A stretch of 34,878 nt of DNA from the NCBI GenBank assembly GCA_003326195.1, contig LXQE01000153.1, positions 877 to 35,754 of the forward strand, in the 5' to 3' direction. This document shows positions 1 through 7,713 of the stretch, in pieces. The position numbers and the translations under genes are program-made. The stretch is from Nostoc punctiforme NIES-2108 (GTDB taxonomy: Bacteria; Cyanobacteriota; Cyanobacteriia; Cyanobacteriales; Nostocaceae). How positions within the stretch are numbered: the stretch's first letter is position 1; every line of letters begins with the position of its first letter. The notes below the pieces were generated by a model. It did no database searches, was not told where the DNA came from, and worked only from the letters and a program-made list of their open reading frames with translations.

Positions 1-245
1 AAATTCTGGCTGACCACTGCATTGATACATTGATACCAGAAATGGGCATTGTTCAAATCGCCTTCTTTGCGGTGCAGATAAGCATGAACCCAAGCACTGT
101 CAGCATCACTGGCATTTGCAACTATTTCATGAGCTTTGCTCCAATCACCTTTGTTGTCATACCACATTGCTTGCAGTCCTTTTGGTAGTGTCTGAGGACA
201 TAGACGCTGTTTTTCGATCAATCGCAGGAATTCCTCTGTATTCAC
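1..245 (-). CDS. Conserved small hypothetical protein, N-terminal part
   Basis: The reverse strand is open from a GTG at 243-245 to the window edge, so 81 codons of a gene continuing leftwards are visible. The start is chosen because AGGTGG sits 5 bases upstream of it; another in-frame GTG lies 9 bases further upstream. The product begins VNTEEFLRLIEKQRLCPQ and contains MWYDNKGDWSKAHEIV and WVHAYLHRKEGDLNNAHFWY. This is the look of a small soluble helical protein of about 100 residues that is widespread in bacteria and has no assigned function. The paired WYDxKGDWxxAH / AYLHRKEGDLxxAxxWY pattern resembles one TPR-like helical hairpin. The reading is strong because hydrophobic and charged residues are well patterned and there is no stop; the function is unknown. 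Confidence 0.75.
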   Translation of the reverse strand, partial: MNTEEFLRLIEKQRLCPQTLPKGLQAMWYDNKGDWSKAHEIVANASDADSAWVHAYLHRKEGDLNNAHFWYQCINAVVSQN

Positions 246-345
246 GATCGCCACCTAACAAGAATCAAACTTCTATCTCTAAGATACTCTCAGGTTCAGG
301 GGAGCAGGGGAGAAGTTGCAGTAAGTTTTTCCCCTCCGCCCCTCT

Positions 346-394
346 GCCCAATGCCCAATGCCCAATGCCCAATGCCCAATGCCCAATGCCCAAT
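346..394. repeat. Heptanucleotide tandem repeat (GCCCAAT)x7
   Basis: Seven exact head-to-tail copies of the 7-mer GCCCAAT lie just downstream of the LysR stop codon. The same heptamer in the opposite orientation forms the array at 28151-28206. Short 7-bp tandem repeats of this kind are characteristic of heterocyst-forming cyanobacteria. No coding role is seen; the short frame crossing it on the plus strand is only the repeat translated. Confidence 0.95.
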
Positions 395-399
395 CTCCT

Positions 400-1386
400 T
401 CAAATAACTGATAAATGTTGATGCGAACTATCCAACATAGACGATATCAACATTTGTTCAAAGACTTTGGAAAGAGCAGTTTGAAAACGCTGACGGTGTT
501 TGATTTTGAAAAAAGGTCGAACTATTTCTGCGTAGGCGCAGCCCGCCGTAGGCATCGCACCGTTACCTTCTCTATTATCAATAACTCGAATTGCCCGCAA
601 AGTCCCCAACTGGATTTCTTTTTTTACCATCAACTCAGAAATTCCAGTTGCGCCTACACCATTTTCAATTGCGGCTTTTGCCATCTCACCACTGGTAAAC
701 ACTAAAATTACATTCAGTTCGCTGAGGTTGATACCCCAATTTTGCAACGCTTCCTCAAACCTTTGTTGGGTTCCAGATTCCCGCACCCGCATCACCCAAG
801 GAGTTTGGGTTAGTTGACTTAAATCAACTTCTCCCCACTCAAACCAAGGGTGTTTTTGACCAACTACAATTTGTAAGCGATCGCTCGCCACTATTTCGTA
901 CTCTAGAGTATTCTGAAGCGCTGGCTTTACATCACCTTCCACCAAACCTAAATCAAACTGTCCCATCGCTGTACCAACACAAATCGTTTCTGCATTGGCA
1001 AGGGTACAGTCAATCTGGATACCAGGATATTGGCTCTTAAACTCACTAATCTTACTTGGTAGCCAGTAGTTACCAATTGTCAGACTCGACCCTAATTTCA
1101 ATTCACCCCGTTGCAGATTGTTCAATTCTCGCAATCCCCTTTCTGTCAAGGAAACTTGATCGAGAATTTTTTGCGCTTCCACTTGCAGTAATTTACCCGC
1201 TTCAGCAATCTCGATATGGCGACCAATCCGATGAAATAGTTTCACTCCGTATTCTTGTTCTAGGTTGTGGATCGCTGCACTGACGGCAGGTTGTGTAATA
1301 TAAAGCTCCTCTGCTGCGCGAGTAAAGTGTAAGTTCTGCGCCACAGCCAGAAATATTTTTAGCTGCTCAAGCGTCATTCCTGCCAT
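400..1386 (-). CDS. LysR-family transcriptional regulator
   Basis: 328 residues, slightly longer than the usual 300-310. The N-terminal winged helix-turn-helix (about residues 4-63) has the LysR pattern LEQLKIFLAVAQNLHFTRAA followed by LYITQPAVSAAIHNLE. The rest is a periplasmic-binding-protein-like effector domain. Overall it resembles the CysB/CbbR type, but the ligand cannot be told from sequence. Residues about 277-286 (AMPTAGCAYA) are encoded by a GC-rich dispersed repeat (529-558) that also occurs outside genes in this window, so it looks like an in-frame insertion near the C-terminal end of the effector domain. The gene is divergent from a cadmium-type transporter with about 216 bases between starts, the usual layout for a LysR protein controlling its neighbour and itself; that link is inferred. 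An alternative start is the fourth codon (MTLEQLK). Confidence 0.9.
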   Translation of the reverse strand: MAGMTLEQLKIFLAVAQNLHFTRAAEELYITQPAVSAAIHNLEQEYGVKLFHRIGRHIEIAEAGKLLQVEAQKILDQVSLTERGLRELNNLQRGELKLGSSLTIGNYWLPSKISEFKSQYPGIQIDCTLANAETICVGTAMGQFDLGLVEGDVKPALQNTLEYEIVASDRLQIVVGQKHPWFEWGEVDLSQLTQTPWVMRVRESGTQQRFEEALQNWGINLSELNVILVFTSGEMAKAAIENGVGATGISELMVKKEIQLGTLRAIRVIDNREGNGAMPTAGCAYAEIVRPFFKIKHRQRFQTALSKVFEQMLISSMLDSSHQHLSVI

Positions 1387-1602
1387 TTATCGTATCCCTA
1401 AGACTTGGTGTCAAAATTTTAATCACTTTCATTTATCATTTTGACAAATAAAAGCATTTGATTCTATCGGTTAGTTTGACTAAAGTATAAATCAAAGCTT
1501 CGGCACGGACTCAAACGGCCAAGTAAAGAGCAGGGGGAGATGAGGGAGAGTAACCAATGCCCCATACCCAATGCCCAAGAATGAAAATAAGGACATCAAC
1601 AA
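1387..1602. promoter_or_regulatory. Divergent LysR/transporter intergenic region
   Basis: 216 bases between two divergent starts. The half next to the LysR gene is AT-rich (about 1420-1500) and would hold the LysR promoter and operator. The half next to the transporter contains degenerate copies of the CCCAATG heptamer (about 1555-1577), then AAGGAC as ribosome binding site 8 bases before the ATG at 1603. I could not fix a single T-N11-A operator with confidence. Confidence 0.4.
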
Positions 1603-2313
1603 ATGAGCGAATTAGGAACTGCAATTACCACAGGGATTACCGCATTCACTGCCACCAACATTGATGATATTGTCATACTGACGTTACTTTTTTCACAAAT
1701 AACTAAAACGTTTCGCAGTCGTCACATCCTTGCTGGTCAGTATCTCGGTTTTGCAGCATTGATCGTTGCTAGCCTTCCCGGTTTCTTCGGTGGACTAATC
1801 ATACCGCAGGACTGGATTAGACTACTTGGGTTAATGCCAATAATCATTGGTATGAGCAGTTTACTAAAACGCGAAGAGGATTCACCAGAGGAAGCCGAAG
1901 AAGAAACCGAGCCGTCTTGTCCCTCTATAGTTAGAAGTTTTGTCTCTCCGCAAACTTGCAATGTCGCTGCGATCGCCTTTGCCAATGGCAGTGACAATAT
2001 CAGCATCTATGTGCCCCTGTTTGCCAATTCCGAATTAGATAGTCTGCTGGTGATTATAAGTGTATTCTTTACCCTAGTGGGTGTATGGTGTTATACCGCT
2101 TATAAGTTAACCTACTTGCCTGCGATCGCCAACTTTTTAACTGAAAATGGCAGCACTTTTGTCCCTTGTATCTTGATTGGTTTGGGCGTGTTTATTGTCA
2201 CGGAAAATGTTACTTGGACTCTTTTATCTGTAGTTTCTAGTTATATATTCTCATTGATTTTAGGTTTCAATACTCAGCCGTCGAGTGAAGAACAAGAAAA
2301 ATTAAGTGTCTAA
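1603..2313 (+). CDS. Cadmium resistance transporter family (CadD-like) membrane protein
   Basis: 236 residues with several hydrophobic spans (about 9-30, 45-70, 75-88, 140-165, 185-222), an inner-membrane protein. The start region TATNIDDIVILTLLFSQ with paired Asp 21-22 and the later AIAFANGSDNISIYVPLF (second Asn/Asp pair in a membrane span) are the duplicated signature of the CadD/Cad family, which belongs to the LysE superfamily of exporters. Between the halves is an acidic loop (EEDSPEEAEEETE). CadD proteins give cadmium resistance in staphylococci; in cyanobacteria the substrate is not established and could be another cation. It is divergent from the LysR gene, which may control it. The start is supported by AAGGAC 8 bases upstream. 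Confidence 0.85.
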   Translation: MSELGTAITTGITAFTATNIDDIVILTLLFSQITKTFRSRHILAGQYLGFAALIVASLPGFFGGLIIPQDWIRLLGLMPIIIGMSSLLKREEDSPEEAEEETEPSCPSIVRSFVSPQTCNVAAIAFANGSDNISIYVPLFANSELDSLLVIISVFFTLVGVWCYTAYKLTYLPAIANFLTENGSTFVPCILIGLGVFIVTENVTWTLLSVVSSYIFSLILGFNTQPSSEEQEKLSV

Positions 2314-2393
2314 TAAAGAAGTGCATCATCAATTTTCTGAGCAAAACGAATTCTAAACTGGAAAATATCTTACCCATCAACAGGAATCAAAAC

Positions 2394-3056
2394 ATGAAAA
2401 TCTGGAAATCTCTGCTAATTGTCTTAATGATTGTCGCTAATCTAGCCTTTGCTCAACCTTCTTTTGCTGATAGACCAAAATTTAGCAAAAATCCTGATTA
2501 CATCGAAGTCACTAAAGCACTTAAGCAACTCTCGCAGACTAAAGATACTCAAACTCAAGTTGAAGGTCTGACACCAGAAGAAATTCAAAAGAGAACTGAG
2601 GAATTAACACTGCAAAAATATGCTTTAGAGACGGGAATCAATTGGGGTCAATGCAACAACCAAACAGGTAATACCATAGCGGTATACGGTAAAAGACCAA
2701 ATGATGAAGAAGATGAAGATGCCGTATACGACAATGGTCTATATTTTCTAGCTGATGGTCAATCCACTAAAAATAACTGGGATTGTGATGGCATCTATCT
2801 ACCGAATGATCTACAGGTAGAAAATTTCACTTCTAGTCCTAATGGGCAAGGTGAAGAATTGACAGGAGCGGCGGCTCTGAAGATCCTTGATGGAACTCAG
2901 TTGGTAATTAAGAGGAATCCAGATACTGCTGCGATTGAATTGAATGTCCCGACTGTAAAAGTTCTAAACAGCAAAGAGGCTAACTGGTTTATCCCAGATA
3001 TATCGCAGGATCTCATAAATACACGAGTTCCTAATGCGCCTAGCAATCAGTCTTGA
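2394..3056 (+). CDS. Exported protein of unknown function
   Basis: 220 residues. The N-terminus MKIWKSLLIVLMIVANLAFA followed by QPSFADR is a typical Sec signal peptide with a probable cleavage after AFA or SFA at about residues 20-25, so the mature protein is periplasmic or secreted. No cysteine sits in a lipobox. The mature part has a helical charged stretch (KALKQLSQTKDTQTQ, EEIQKRTEELTLQKYALE), then a likely compact domain with two CN/CD motifs (NWGQCNNQ and NWDCDG) whose cysteines could form a disulfide. I do not recognise the family. It follows the transporter on the same strand after 80 bases and ends in a clear terminator, so the two may be co-transcribed. AGGA lies 8 bases before the start. 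Confidence 0.75.
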   Translation: MKIWKSLLIVLMIVANLAFAQPSFADRPKFSKNPDYIEVTKALKQLSQTKDTQTQVEGLTPEEIQKRTEELTLQKYALETGINWGQCNNQTGNTIAVYGKRPNDEEDEDAVYDNGLYFLADGQSTKNNWDCDGIYLPNDLQVENFTSSPNGQGEELTGAAALKILDGTQLVIKRNPDTAAIELNVPTVKVLNSKEANWFIPDISQDLINTRVPNAPSNQS

Positions 3057-3111
3057 AATAGAACTGCATAGTCTATTTTTGAATGATTGTTCTGAATTTA
3101 AATAGGGTAAC

Positions 3112-3179
3112 AGCCAAAATCAGAGAAAAACAGGACAAACACTGGTGAAACATCTCTCTGATCTTGGCTATTTTTTTTT
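3112..3179 (+). terminator. Rho-independent terminator after the exported-protein gene
   Basis: A 15-bp stem (3112-3126 AGCCAAAATCAGAGA with 3155-3169, one mismatch) with a 28-base loop is followed at once by a run of nine T. It ends the transporter/exported-protein transcript. The remaining sequence 3180-3377 before the DUF202 start shows no convincing gene. Confidence 0.7.
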
Positions 3180-3377
3180 GAATTTATCTATCCTCAATTT
3201 TAGGCTTGTTTTATTTTGATATCTGCATTAAAATAAATTTTGGAAAAAATGTACAATCACAACAGGCATATTTCATTAGCGCAACTATTGTGCTGGGTGC
3301 AAGTCATCTGGAAAGAGATTTTCTACTACCTTCGCATTTTTTTGATAAGAGCCGCTTTGGGGATAAGGGTGTTATTG

Positions 3378-3806
3378 ATGCAGTTAAAATTGAAACCTAC
3401 AGAAGAAGAAAAAGATAAAAAAAAGCCAGGACGACTGAATCCGTCCAGAATCCGAGATCACTTAGCAAATGAGCGTACCTATCTCGCTTGGATGCGGACA
3501 GGGATCGCTCTTTTAGGTTTTGGTGTTGTTATTGTACGTTTGCGTGCCTTCCATGTACCTTTAGTACCCCGTCCTGGCAACGGCTGGAAGTTAGGTTTAG
3601 TCTTCTCGCTGGTGGGTTTAATCACGGTGTGGCTCTCAACAGTACATTATTTTGCTGTGCGTCGTGATATCGAAGAAGATACTTACGAACCAACAGACCG
3701 TTGGGTGTTGCTGTTCAGTCTCGCTGTGATGATTCTCGGAACTGGGGTAATCTATTTTGTTTTTACAACTTCTTTAGATCCATCAAGTCCACTTATCCCT
3801 GAGTAA
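3378..3806 (+). CDS. DUF202 (YidH-like) small membrane protein
   Basis: 142 residues from the ATG at 3378. The frame is open further upstream to 3240, but that part encodes no DUF202-like sequence, and AAGGGT stands 7-8 bases before 3378, so I use the shorter form. The cytosolic N-terminus is highly charged (KPTEEEKDKKKPGRLNPSR), followed by the family hallmark RDHLANERTYLAWMRTGIAL and three membrane spans (about 40-57, 73-95, 112-133). DUF202 proteins are short bacterial inner-membrane proteins without a settled biochemical role. The family assignment is firm and the function is not known. It stands alone, convergent with the methyltransferase 8 bases away. Confidence 0.85.
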   Translation: MQLKLKPTEEEKDKKKPGRLNPSRIRDHLANERTYLAWMRTGIALLGFGVVIVRLRAFHVPLVPRPGNGWKLGLVFSLVGLITVWLSTVHYFAVRRDIEEDTYEPTDRWVLLFSLAVMILGTGVIYFVFTTSLDPSSPLIPE

Positions 3807-3814
3807 TAAGATTT

Positions 3815-4537
3815 TTAAAATCGCACCTTATACACCTCGAATAATTCCCCTGATTTATGCGTTGCGACTTTAGCACCAGCGGCCTTAATCGTTTTTTCCC
3901 ACTTAGCCAAAGGCTCTAAAAAGACCTCAGCCCCTAAATAAGTTTCCAGAACTGCCCAATCTTCTGCTAAAGGCTGTTCTGGATTGAGAACGTCAAACAC
4001 AAAATGTCCACCTGGTTTTAACACCCGTTTGACTTCTGCTAGTACAGCATCCCAATATTCGAGGGGAAAATAGCAGCTAAATCCGGTGGCGATCGCAAGA
4101 TCAAATTGCTCTGATGGATAGTTTAACTGATGAGCTGCTCCCAACTCAACACCTTTGAACAGCTTAGAATTCAACTGTGGCCCACGAGAATTAAGGGTAT
4201 CGCGTGCCACATTACTGATTTCTTGCCCATAAAATAACGCTTGCCAATCCCGCCAAGGATAGATTAAAAAGCTGATCCCACAGCCAATATCTATACAGTG
4301 CTGGTTTTTTTGAGGTTTAGCAATTTCCCAGAAAGGGGAAGCAATTCTCCCTGAGAAACTTCCAGAAATCCACTCACGGAATATCGGCATCGCCTGTACT
4401 TCTGCTGGGAGTTCAAAAGTTTCACGTTGATATTCGCGGTTAAAGCGATAGGCTATTTGGGCTAATCTTTCGTCCCAGTTGGTTGATTTGGGTGAACTAA
4501 AGAGATTTTGAAACTGAGAATCGGACTTTTTAGACAT
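3815..4537 (-). CDS. Class I SAM-dependent methyltransferase
   Basis: 240 residues. Motif I is CIDIGCGISFLI at about residues 85-96, the SAM-binding Gly loop. A later acidic motif is FDLAIATGFSCYFPLEYW, followed by VLAEVKRVLKPGGHFVFDVLNP, the usual post-II/III region of the Methyltransf_11/25 group. There is an N-terminal helical extension of about 70 residues (RLAQIAYRFNREYQRETFEL). The substrate cannot be inferred; small molecules are the commonest substrates of this type. It is convergent with the DUF202 gene with only 8 bases between, and no partner gene is close upstream. Confidence 0.85.
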   Translation of the reverse strand: MSKKSDSQFQNLFSSPKSTNWDERLAQIAYRFNREYQRETFELPAEVQAMPIFREWISGSFSGRIASPFWEIAKPQKNQHCIDIGCGISFLIYPWRDWQALFYGQEISNVARDTLNSRGPQLNSKLFKGVELGAAHQLNYPSEQFDLAIATGFSCYFPLEYWDAVLAEVKRVLKPGGHFVFDVLNPEQPLAEDWAVLETYLGAEVFLEPLAKWEKTIKAAGAKVATHKSGELFEVYKVRF

Positions 4538-4583
4538 TTAGGTTTTTACTACTCTTTCTAAGAATTGTAGTTAAATTCGCCAA

Positions 4584-4617
4584 GCGATCGCCTACGGCGG
4601 CTGGGTACGCCATCGCA
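4584..4617. repeat. GC-rich dispersed repeat containing HIP1
   Basis: GCGATCGCCTACGGCGG followed by GGGTACGCCATCGC. Related copies, often in imperfect palindromic form, occur at 529-558 (inside the LysR gene), 9079-9107, 10231-10266 (before treZ) and, shorter, 31091-31112. These are short mobile or recombining repeats typical of Nostoc genomes. Confidence 0.7.
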
Positions 4618-4660
4618 CCCCCATCCAATCTCCTGCTAAAGTTTGTCCTAAGTTATAGGT

Positions 4661-4695
4661 ACTAATGACCAATGACTAATGACTAATGACTAATG
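4661..4695. repeat. Heptanucleotide tandem repeat (ACTAATG)x5
   Basis: Five head-to-tail 7-mers, four exact ACTAATG and one ACCAATG, end 4 bases from the stop codon of the ParA-like gene. A shorter related run (ACAAATG, ACCCATG, ACTAATG) precedes nadE. Confidence 0.9.
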
Positions 4696-4699
4696 ACTG

Positions 4700-5404
4700 T
4701 TACTCAACTTTTTCATACCAGATACCTACTTTCTCAAAAGCACTATAAGCAAGCTTCAGAAAATTCACTATTCTCTGTTTCCCAATTATCCCAAATTCTT
4801 TATACTCTCTAGCCTCTGCAAAAGTCAGGCGATTTTGGTCAATTATGTTTCTTTCTCTGTATGCTAACTTCGGAAAATCTATAACTTTTATCTGATATTT
4901 ATTTACTATGTTCTGATAGTTGGAGTCTGACTCTAGATGCTCCCAATCATCACACAGCCCTAAATTCCTCACCAGAATATGAGGGATTTTGTCACCGTAG
5001 GTATTAACTGACTGAGCAAACAGGTTGATGCTGTCGTATCCTCCTGTAGATACAAACCATTTGCAAAACATCACTCCCTGCGAACTTCCTAGTTCAAGTA
5101 ATTGATTAGATTCAATCCACCCTTGTACTGCTCTATGCGATTGTGCGGCTAAATTCACAATTACTGGCTTCTCTATCGCCCACTCAAATATTCTATCTGC
5201 CTTATTTGCCTGTCGTTCATTCTCACTAAACACAGCATATTTACATATCTCCTTATATACCCCTGCTACATCTGGATTGGATCTATCTGTCTCCACTGGT
5301 ATAAATGGGATTCTCTTATCCAAACAGTACTGAATCATTGTCCTGGCAAAGAGAGATTTTCCTACCCCGCCTTTTTCACCATCCACAAAATGAATCGTCG
5401 GCAT
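4700..5404 (-). CDS. ParA/MobD-like P-loop ATPase, orphan
   Basis: 234 residues from the ATG at 5404; AGAGGTGG just upstream is the ribosome binding site, so an in-frame GTG at 5413 is not needed. The N-terminus MPTIHFVDGEKGGVGKSLFA is a deviant Walker A (K11 and K16 around GGVG), typical of the ParA/MinD/MobD family of dimerising ATPases. It is followed by VETDRSNPDV, the switch I/A' Asp region. The C-terminal half (NIIDQNRLTFAEA) resembles plasmid mobilisation-type MobD ATPases rather than chromosome-partitioning ParA. There is no ParB-like gene, centromere-like repeat or relaxase nearby. The gene is AT-rich compared with its neighbours and has no HIP1 octamer, which fits acquisition from a plasmid or integrated element. 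The cargo is unknown. Confidence 0.75.
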   Translation of the reverse strand: MPTIHFVDGEKGGVGKSLFARTMIQYCLDKRIPFIPVETDRSNPDVAGVYKEICKYAVFSENERQANKADRIFEWAIEKPVIVNLAAQSHRAVQGWIESNQLLELGSSQGVMFCKWFVSTGGYDSINLFAQSVNTYGDKIPHILVRNLGLCDDWEHLESDSNYQNIVNKYQIKVIDFPKLAYRERNIIDQNRLTFAEAREYKEFGIIGKQRIVNFLKLAYSAFEKVGIWYEKVE

Positions 5405-5548
5405 TACAGCCACCTCTAATAGTTATTAAAGTCTGATATATCTTTCCCAAACTAAGAACTTTTTGGCCATTGCCCCCAAATATTTTGGTGGTTTTATGAG
5501 AAAGTATAACGGTGATTTGGATATATTCCAACAGTCTCATTTTACACA

Positions 5549-5625
5549 GGCAAAGTCCGTCTGCGCGGACTAAGACAAAACAAGGGGCTTAAGCCCCTTG
5601 TTATAACCTGCGGAAGCAGGTTTTG
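5549..5625. repeat. Dispersed element with three successive stem-loops
   Basis: Three hairpins in a row between divergent/convergent units: AGTCCG/CGGACT (5554-5571), a perfect 22-bp palindrome centred on CTTAAG (5580-5601), and AACCTGC-GGAA-GCAGGTT (5605-5622) with a GNRA-type tetraloop. No start codon or long frame crosses it. It lies 39 bases downstream of the pirin stop and may also stop transcription, but there is no clean T run. The rest of 5405-5548 is AT-rich and holds only the probable promoter of the ParA-like gene. Confidence 0.8.
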
Positions 5626-5663
5626 TTTAGACGTGGTTTTTAACCCTCTTTTCGCACCGGAAA

Positions 5664-6380
5664 CTAGCCTAAATCGAAAAGCAAGATTTCGCCGCCGATG
5701 CTGGTGCTAATTTCTAGCTGTTCTTCGCCGTTGATTTGTACACCATCACCGGCTCTGAGTTCTTCACCATTTAAGTTAACTATGCCTTGCGCTATTTGTA
5801 ACCAGGCATAGCGACCAGGTTTGACTTGATGATTAACAACATCACCTGACTCTAAAACAGATGTGTATAAATCAACATCTTGGTGAATTGTCACAGCACC
5901 ATCGCGCCCATCTTTAGCAGCGATTAAGCGTAATTTGCCGCGCTTTTCTTCGAGAGGAAAAGATTTTTGTTCATATCTTGGCGTTATTCCTTCTCGATCG
6001 GGAAGAATCCAGATTTGTAGTAAGTGTAGTGGTTCAGTTGGTGAAGGATTAAATTCACTGTGGCTGATTCCAGTTCCAGCGCTCATAATCTGGGCATCAC
6101 CAGGGCGAATAACTGAGCCAGTACCCAAGCTGTCTTTATGCTCTACAGCACCTTCTAAGACATAAGTGAGGATTTCCATGTCACGATGGCTGTGGGTAGG
6201 GAATCCAGCACCTGGGGCGATGCGATCGTCGTTAATTACCCGCAGAGAGCGAAATCCCATACGGTTGGGATCGTAAAAACTACCGAAGGAAAATGTGTGA
6301 TAACTATCGAGCCAGCCCATTTTCGCGTGACCACGGGCATTGCGATCGTGAATTAAGTGGGTAATTGTATTTTGAGACAT
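5664..6380 (-). CDS. Pirin-family protein (bicupin), possible quercetinase
   Basis: 238 residues, the normal length of the YhhW/pirin group. The first cupin carries the metal site: H63 and H65 in THSHRDMEILTYVLEG, then H107 and E109 in GTGISHSEFN, preceded by GDAQIMSAG, the pirin signature. The second cupin (from about 150) lacks metal ligands, as usual. Bacterial pirins bind iron and some cleave quercetin; others act as redox-sensing partners of regulators or enzymes. GAGG stands 7 bases before the ATG. The gene is monocistronic, next to Dps and aldo/keto reductase genes on the same strand, which gives a stress-response context. Confidence 0.92.
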   Translation of the reverse strand: MSQNTITHLIHDRNARGHAKMGWLDSYHTFSFGSFYDPNRMGFRSLRVINDDRIAPGAGFPTHSHRDMEILTYVLEGAVEHKDSLGTGSVIRPGDAQIMSAGTGISHSEFNPSPTEPLHLLQIWILPDREGITPRYEQKSFPLEEKRGKLRLIAAKDGRDGAVTIHQDVDLYTSVLESGDVVNHQVKPGRYAWLQIAQGIVNLNGEELRAGDGVQINGEEQLEISTSIGGEILLFDLG

Positions 6381-7026
6381 AAATTTACCTCGTTGTTAAT
6401 TGTTTTTAGAAGAATTTAGAATTCAAAGTTTAGAATGCTGGTTGATTAGACCTAATTTGTAACTATTTAAATAGTAAAGTATATAGATATAAAATGAAAA
6501 GTACGCACTTAAAAGTGGCGTACTTACCAAAAAGATACTGTAAAACTTGACAGATATTTTTAATTGAATAAAATACACTATTGGAAAACTAAATTACTAC
6601 AATTTAAATTTTTGCACAACAAGATTAACTGCTAGGGCGTGTTATACACTTATCAAAAATCTGATCGAGGTAACGTGAATTATACGGCTCATATAATGTC
6701 CGTCTAATTAGCCGAATCAATGCCCTCACCCTAAATCCCTCTCCCAAGTTTGAGAGAGGGACTTTGAATTTAGTTCCCCTTCTCCCAATATTGGGAGAAG
6801 GGGTTGAGGATGAGGGCGAATTTTGCATTTGTGCAAGAGTTCTAATAACCTTTGCCTAGTTTTACAACGTAAAAGTGCCCCTTTCCGAGTCGGAGAGGGA
6901 CACTCTTGAACTTTAGTTGTAGGTAGAGAATTTTGTAGAACTCACATTAAGATACCGTTATCATAGGGTTCGTTAAACTTTAGTCTAATGCACCCTATTA
7001 GTAAATTAAGTGTCTCTCAAAAGTGC
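6381..7026. repeat. Gene-free stretch with hairpin-rich dispersed repeats
   Basis: 646 bases without a credible gene. 6381-6620 is AT-rich and holds the pirin promoter side. 6737-6760 (CCCTCTC/GAGAGGG arms) and 6776-6803 (a perfect 28-bp palindrome with arms CCCCTTCTCCCAAT) are strong hairpins embedded in a CCCTAAATCCCTCTCCC-type element common in cyanobacteria. 6874-6955 is a further hairpin (TCCGA/TCGGA with AGGG) plus flank; the same hairpin and flank recur at 30263-30333. A 67-codon frame crossing this block is only repeat translation. Confidence 0.75.
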
Positions 7027-7599
7027 TTACTTTACACCAGCAGGTATCTTTTGAGTTTTAGTAGTAGCCGCTTTGCCATTCTCTGCTTTAATTTCTGCTA
7101 CTTGCAGATGAGCTTCTAAGAACCAGAGTCGTTTGTCAATGGTGCGGGAAATTTCGGTGTAAAGGTCAGCAGTATCGAGGTCGCCTAATTCATCAGTTTT
7201 ATCGATCGCGTCTCGGAGATGTTTAGCATAGAGTGCGTAACGATCTGACAAGGCTGTTACATGGTCTTTACCATCCAAAATATCTAAGGGATATTCTGGC
7301 AGGATCGAATTACTAGCTGCGGCGCGGGCTGTTCCAAAAGCGTATCCGCCTAAAGCTGTAACGCGTTCAGCTACCATATCGATGTATCCTTCCAATTCCC
7401 CAGCAAGTTCATCAAATAATAGGTGTAGCTGGTAGAAGTCAGTTCCTTTTACATTCCAGTGCGCTTGCTTTGCTTGGGTTTTTAGATCCGAAGTAGCTGC
7501 CAAGGTTTGGTTGAGAAGTACCACGATTTGTACTCGCGCTTCGGCGGGAATATCAATGCGGGTAGGGTACAGACGTGATGTAATGGTGTTGTCGCTCAT
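7027..7599 (-). CDS. dps: Dps-family DNA-protecting ferroxidase
   Basis: 190 residues with a four-helix ferritin-like fold. The inter-subunit ferroxidase site is complete: H47 in QAHWNVKG, H59 and D63 in LHLLFDEL, D74 and E78 in IDMVAER, with exactly the spacing of E. coli Dps (51, 63, 67, 78, 82). The protein would form a 12-mer that oxidises Fe(II) with H2O2, stores iron and protects DNA during oxidative stress or starvation. The C-terminus has a Lys-rich tail (KAENGKAATTKTQKIPAGVK) that could contact DNA. Nostoc species carry several Dps paralogues; which one this is cannot be decided here. The neighbours (pirin, aldo/keto reductase) also fit stress. Confidence 0.93.
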   Translation of the reverse strand: MSDNTITSRLYPTRIDIPAEARVQIVVLLNQTLAATSDLKTQAKQAHWNVKGTDFYQLHLLFDELAGELEGYIDMVAERVTALGGYAFGTARAAASNSILPEYPLDILDGKDHVTALSDRYALYAKHLRDAIDKTDELGDLDTADLYTEISRTIDKRLWFLEAHLQVAEIKAENGKAATTKTQKIPAGVK

Positions 7600-7713
7600 A
7601 GTTCTACGTTAATGCCTTCTGCATCTAACTTTACAGATTTTGGTTGCCTGTGCGAAACTCTCTGACGACAGATTATATTAATGGCTGAATGTGTTACTGT
7701 ATATGACTATTAG

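Noticed and set aside
3240..3377. 46-codon N-terminal extension of the DUF202 protein
   Set aside because: The residues do not match the family and the internal ATG at 3378 has its own ribosome binding site. It could still be an extra membrane span, but support is weak.
6625..6828. 67-codon minus-strand frame
   Set aside because: It translates a hairpin-rich intergenic element; the Ser/Pro-rich peptide is typical of such repeats and no start signal is present.
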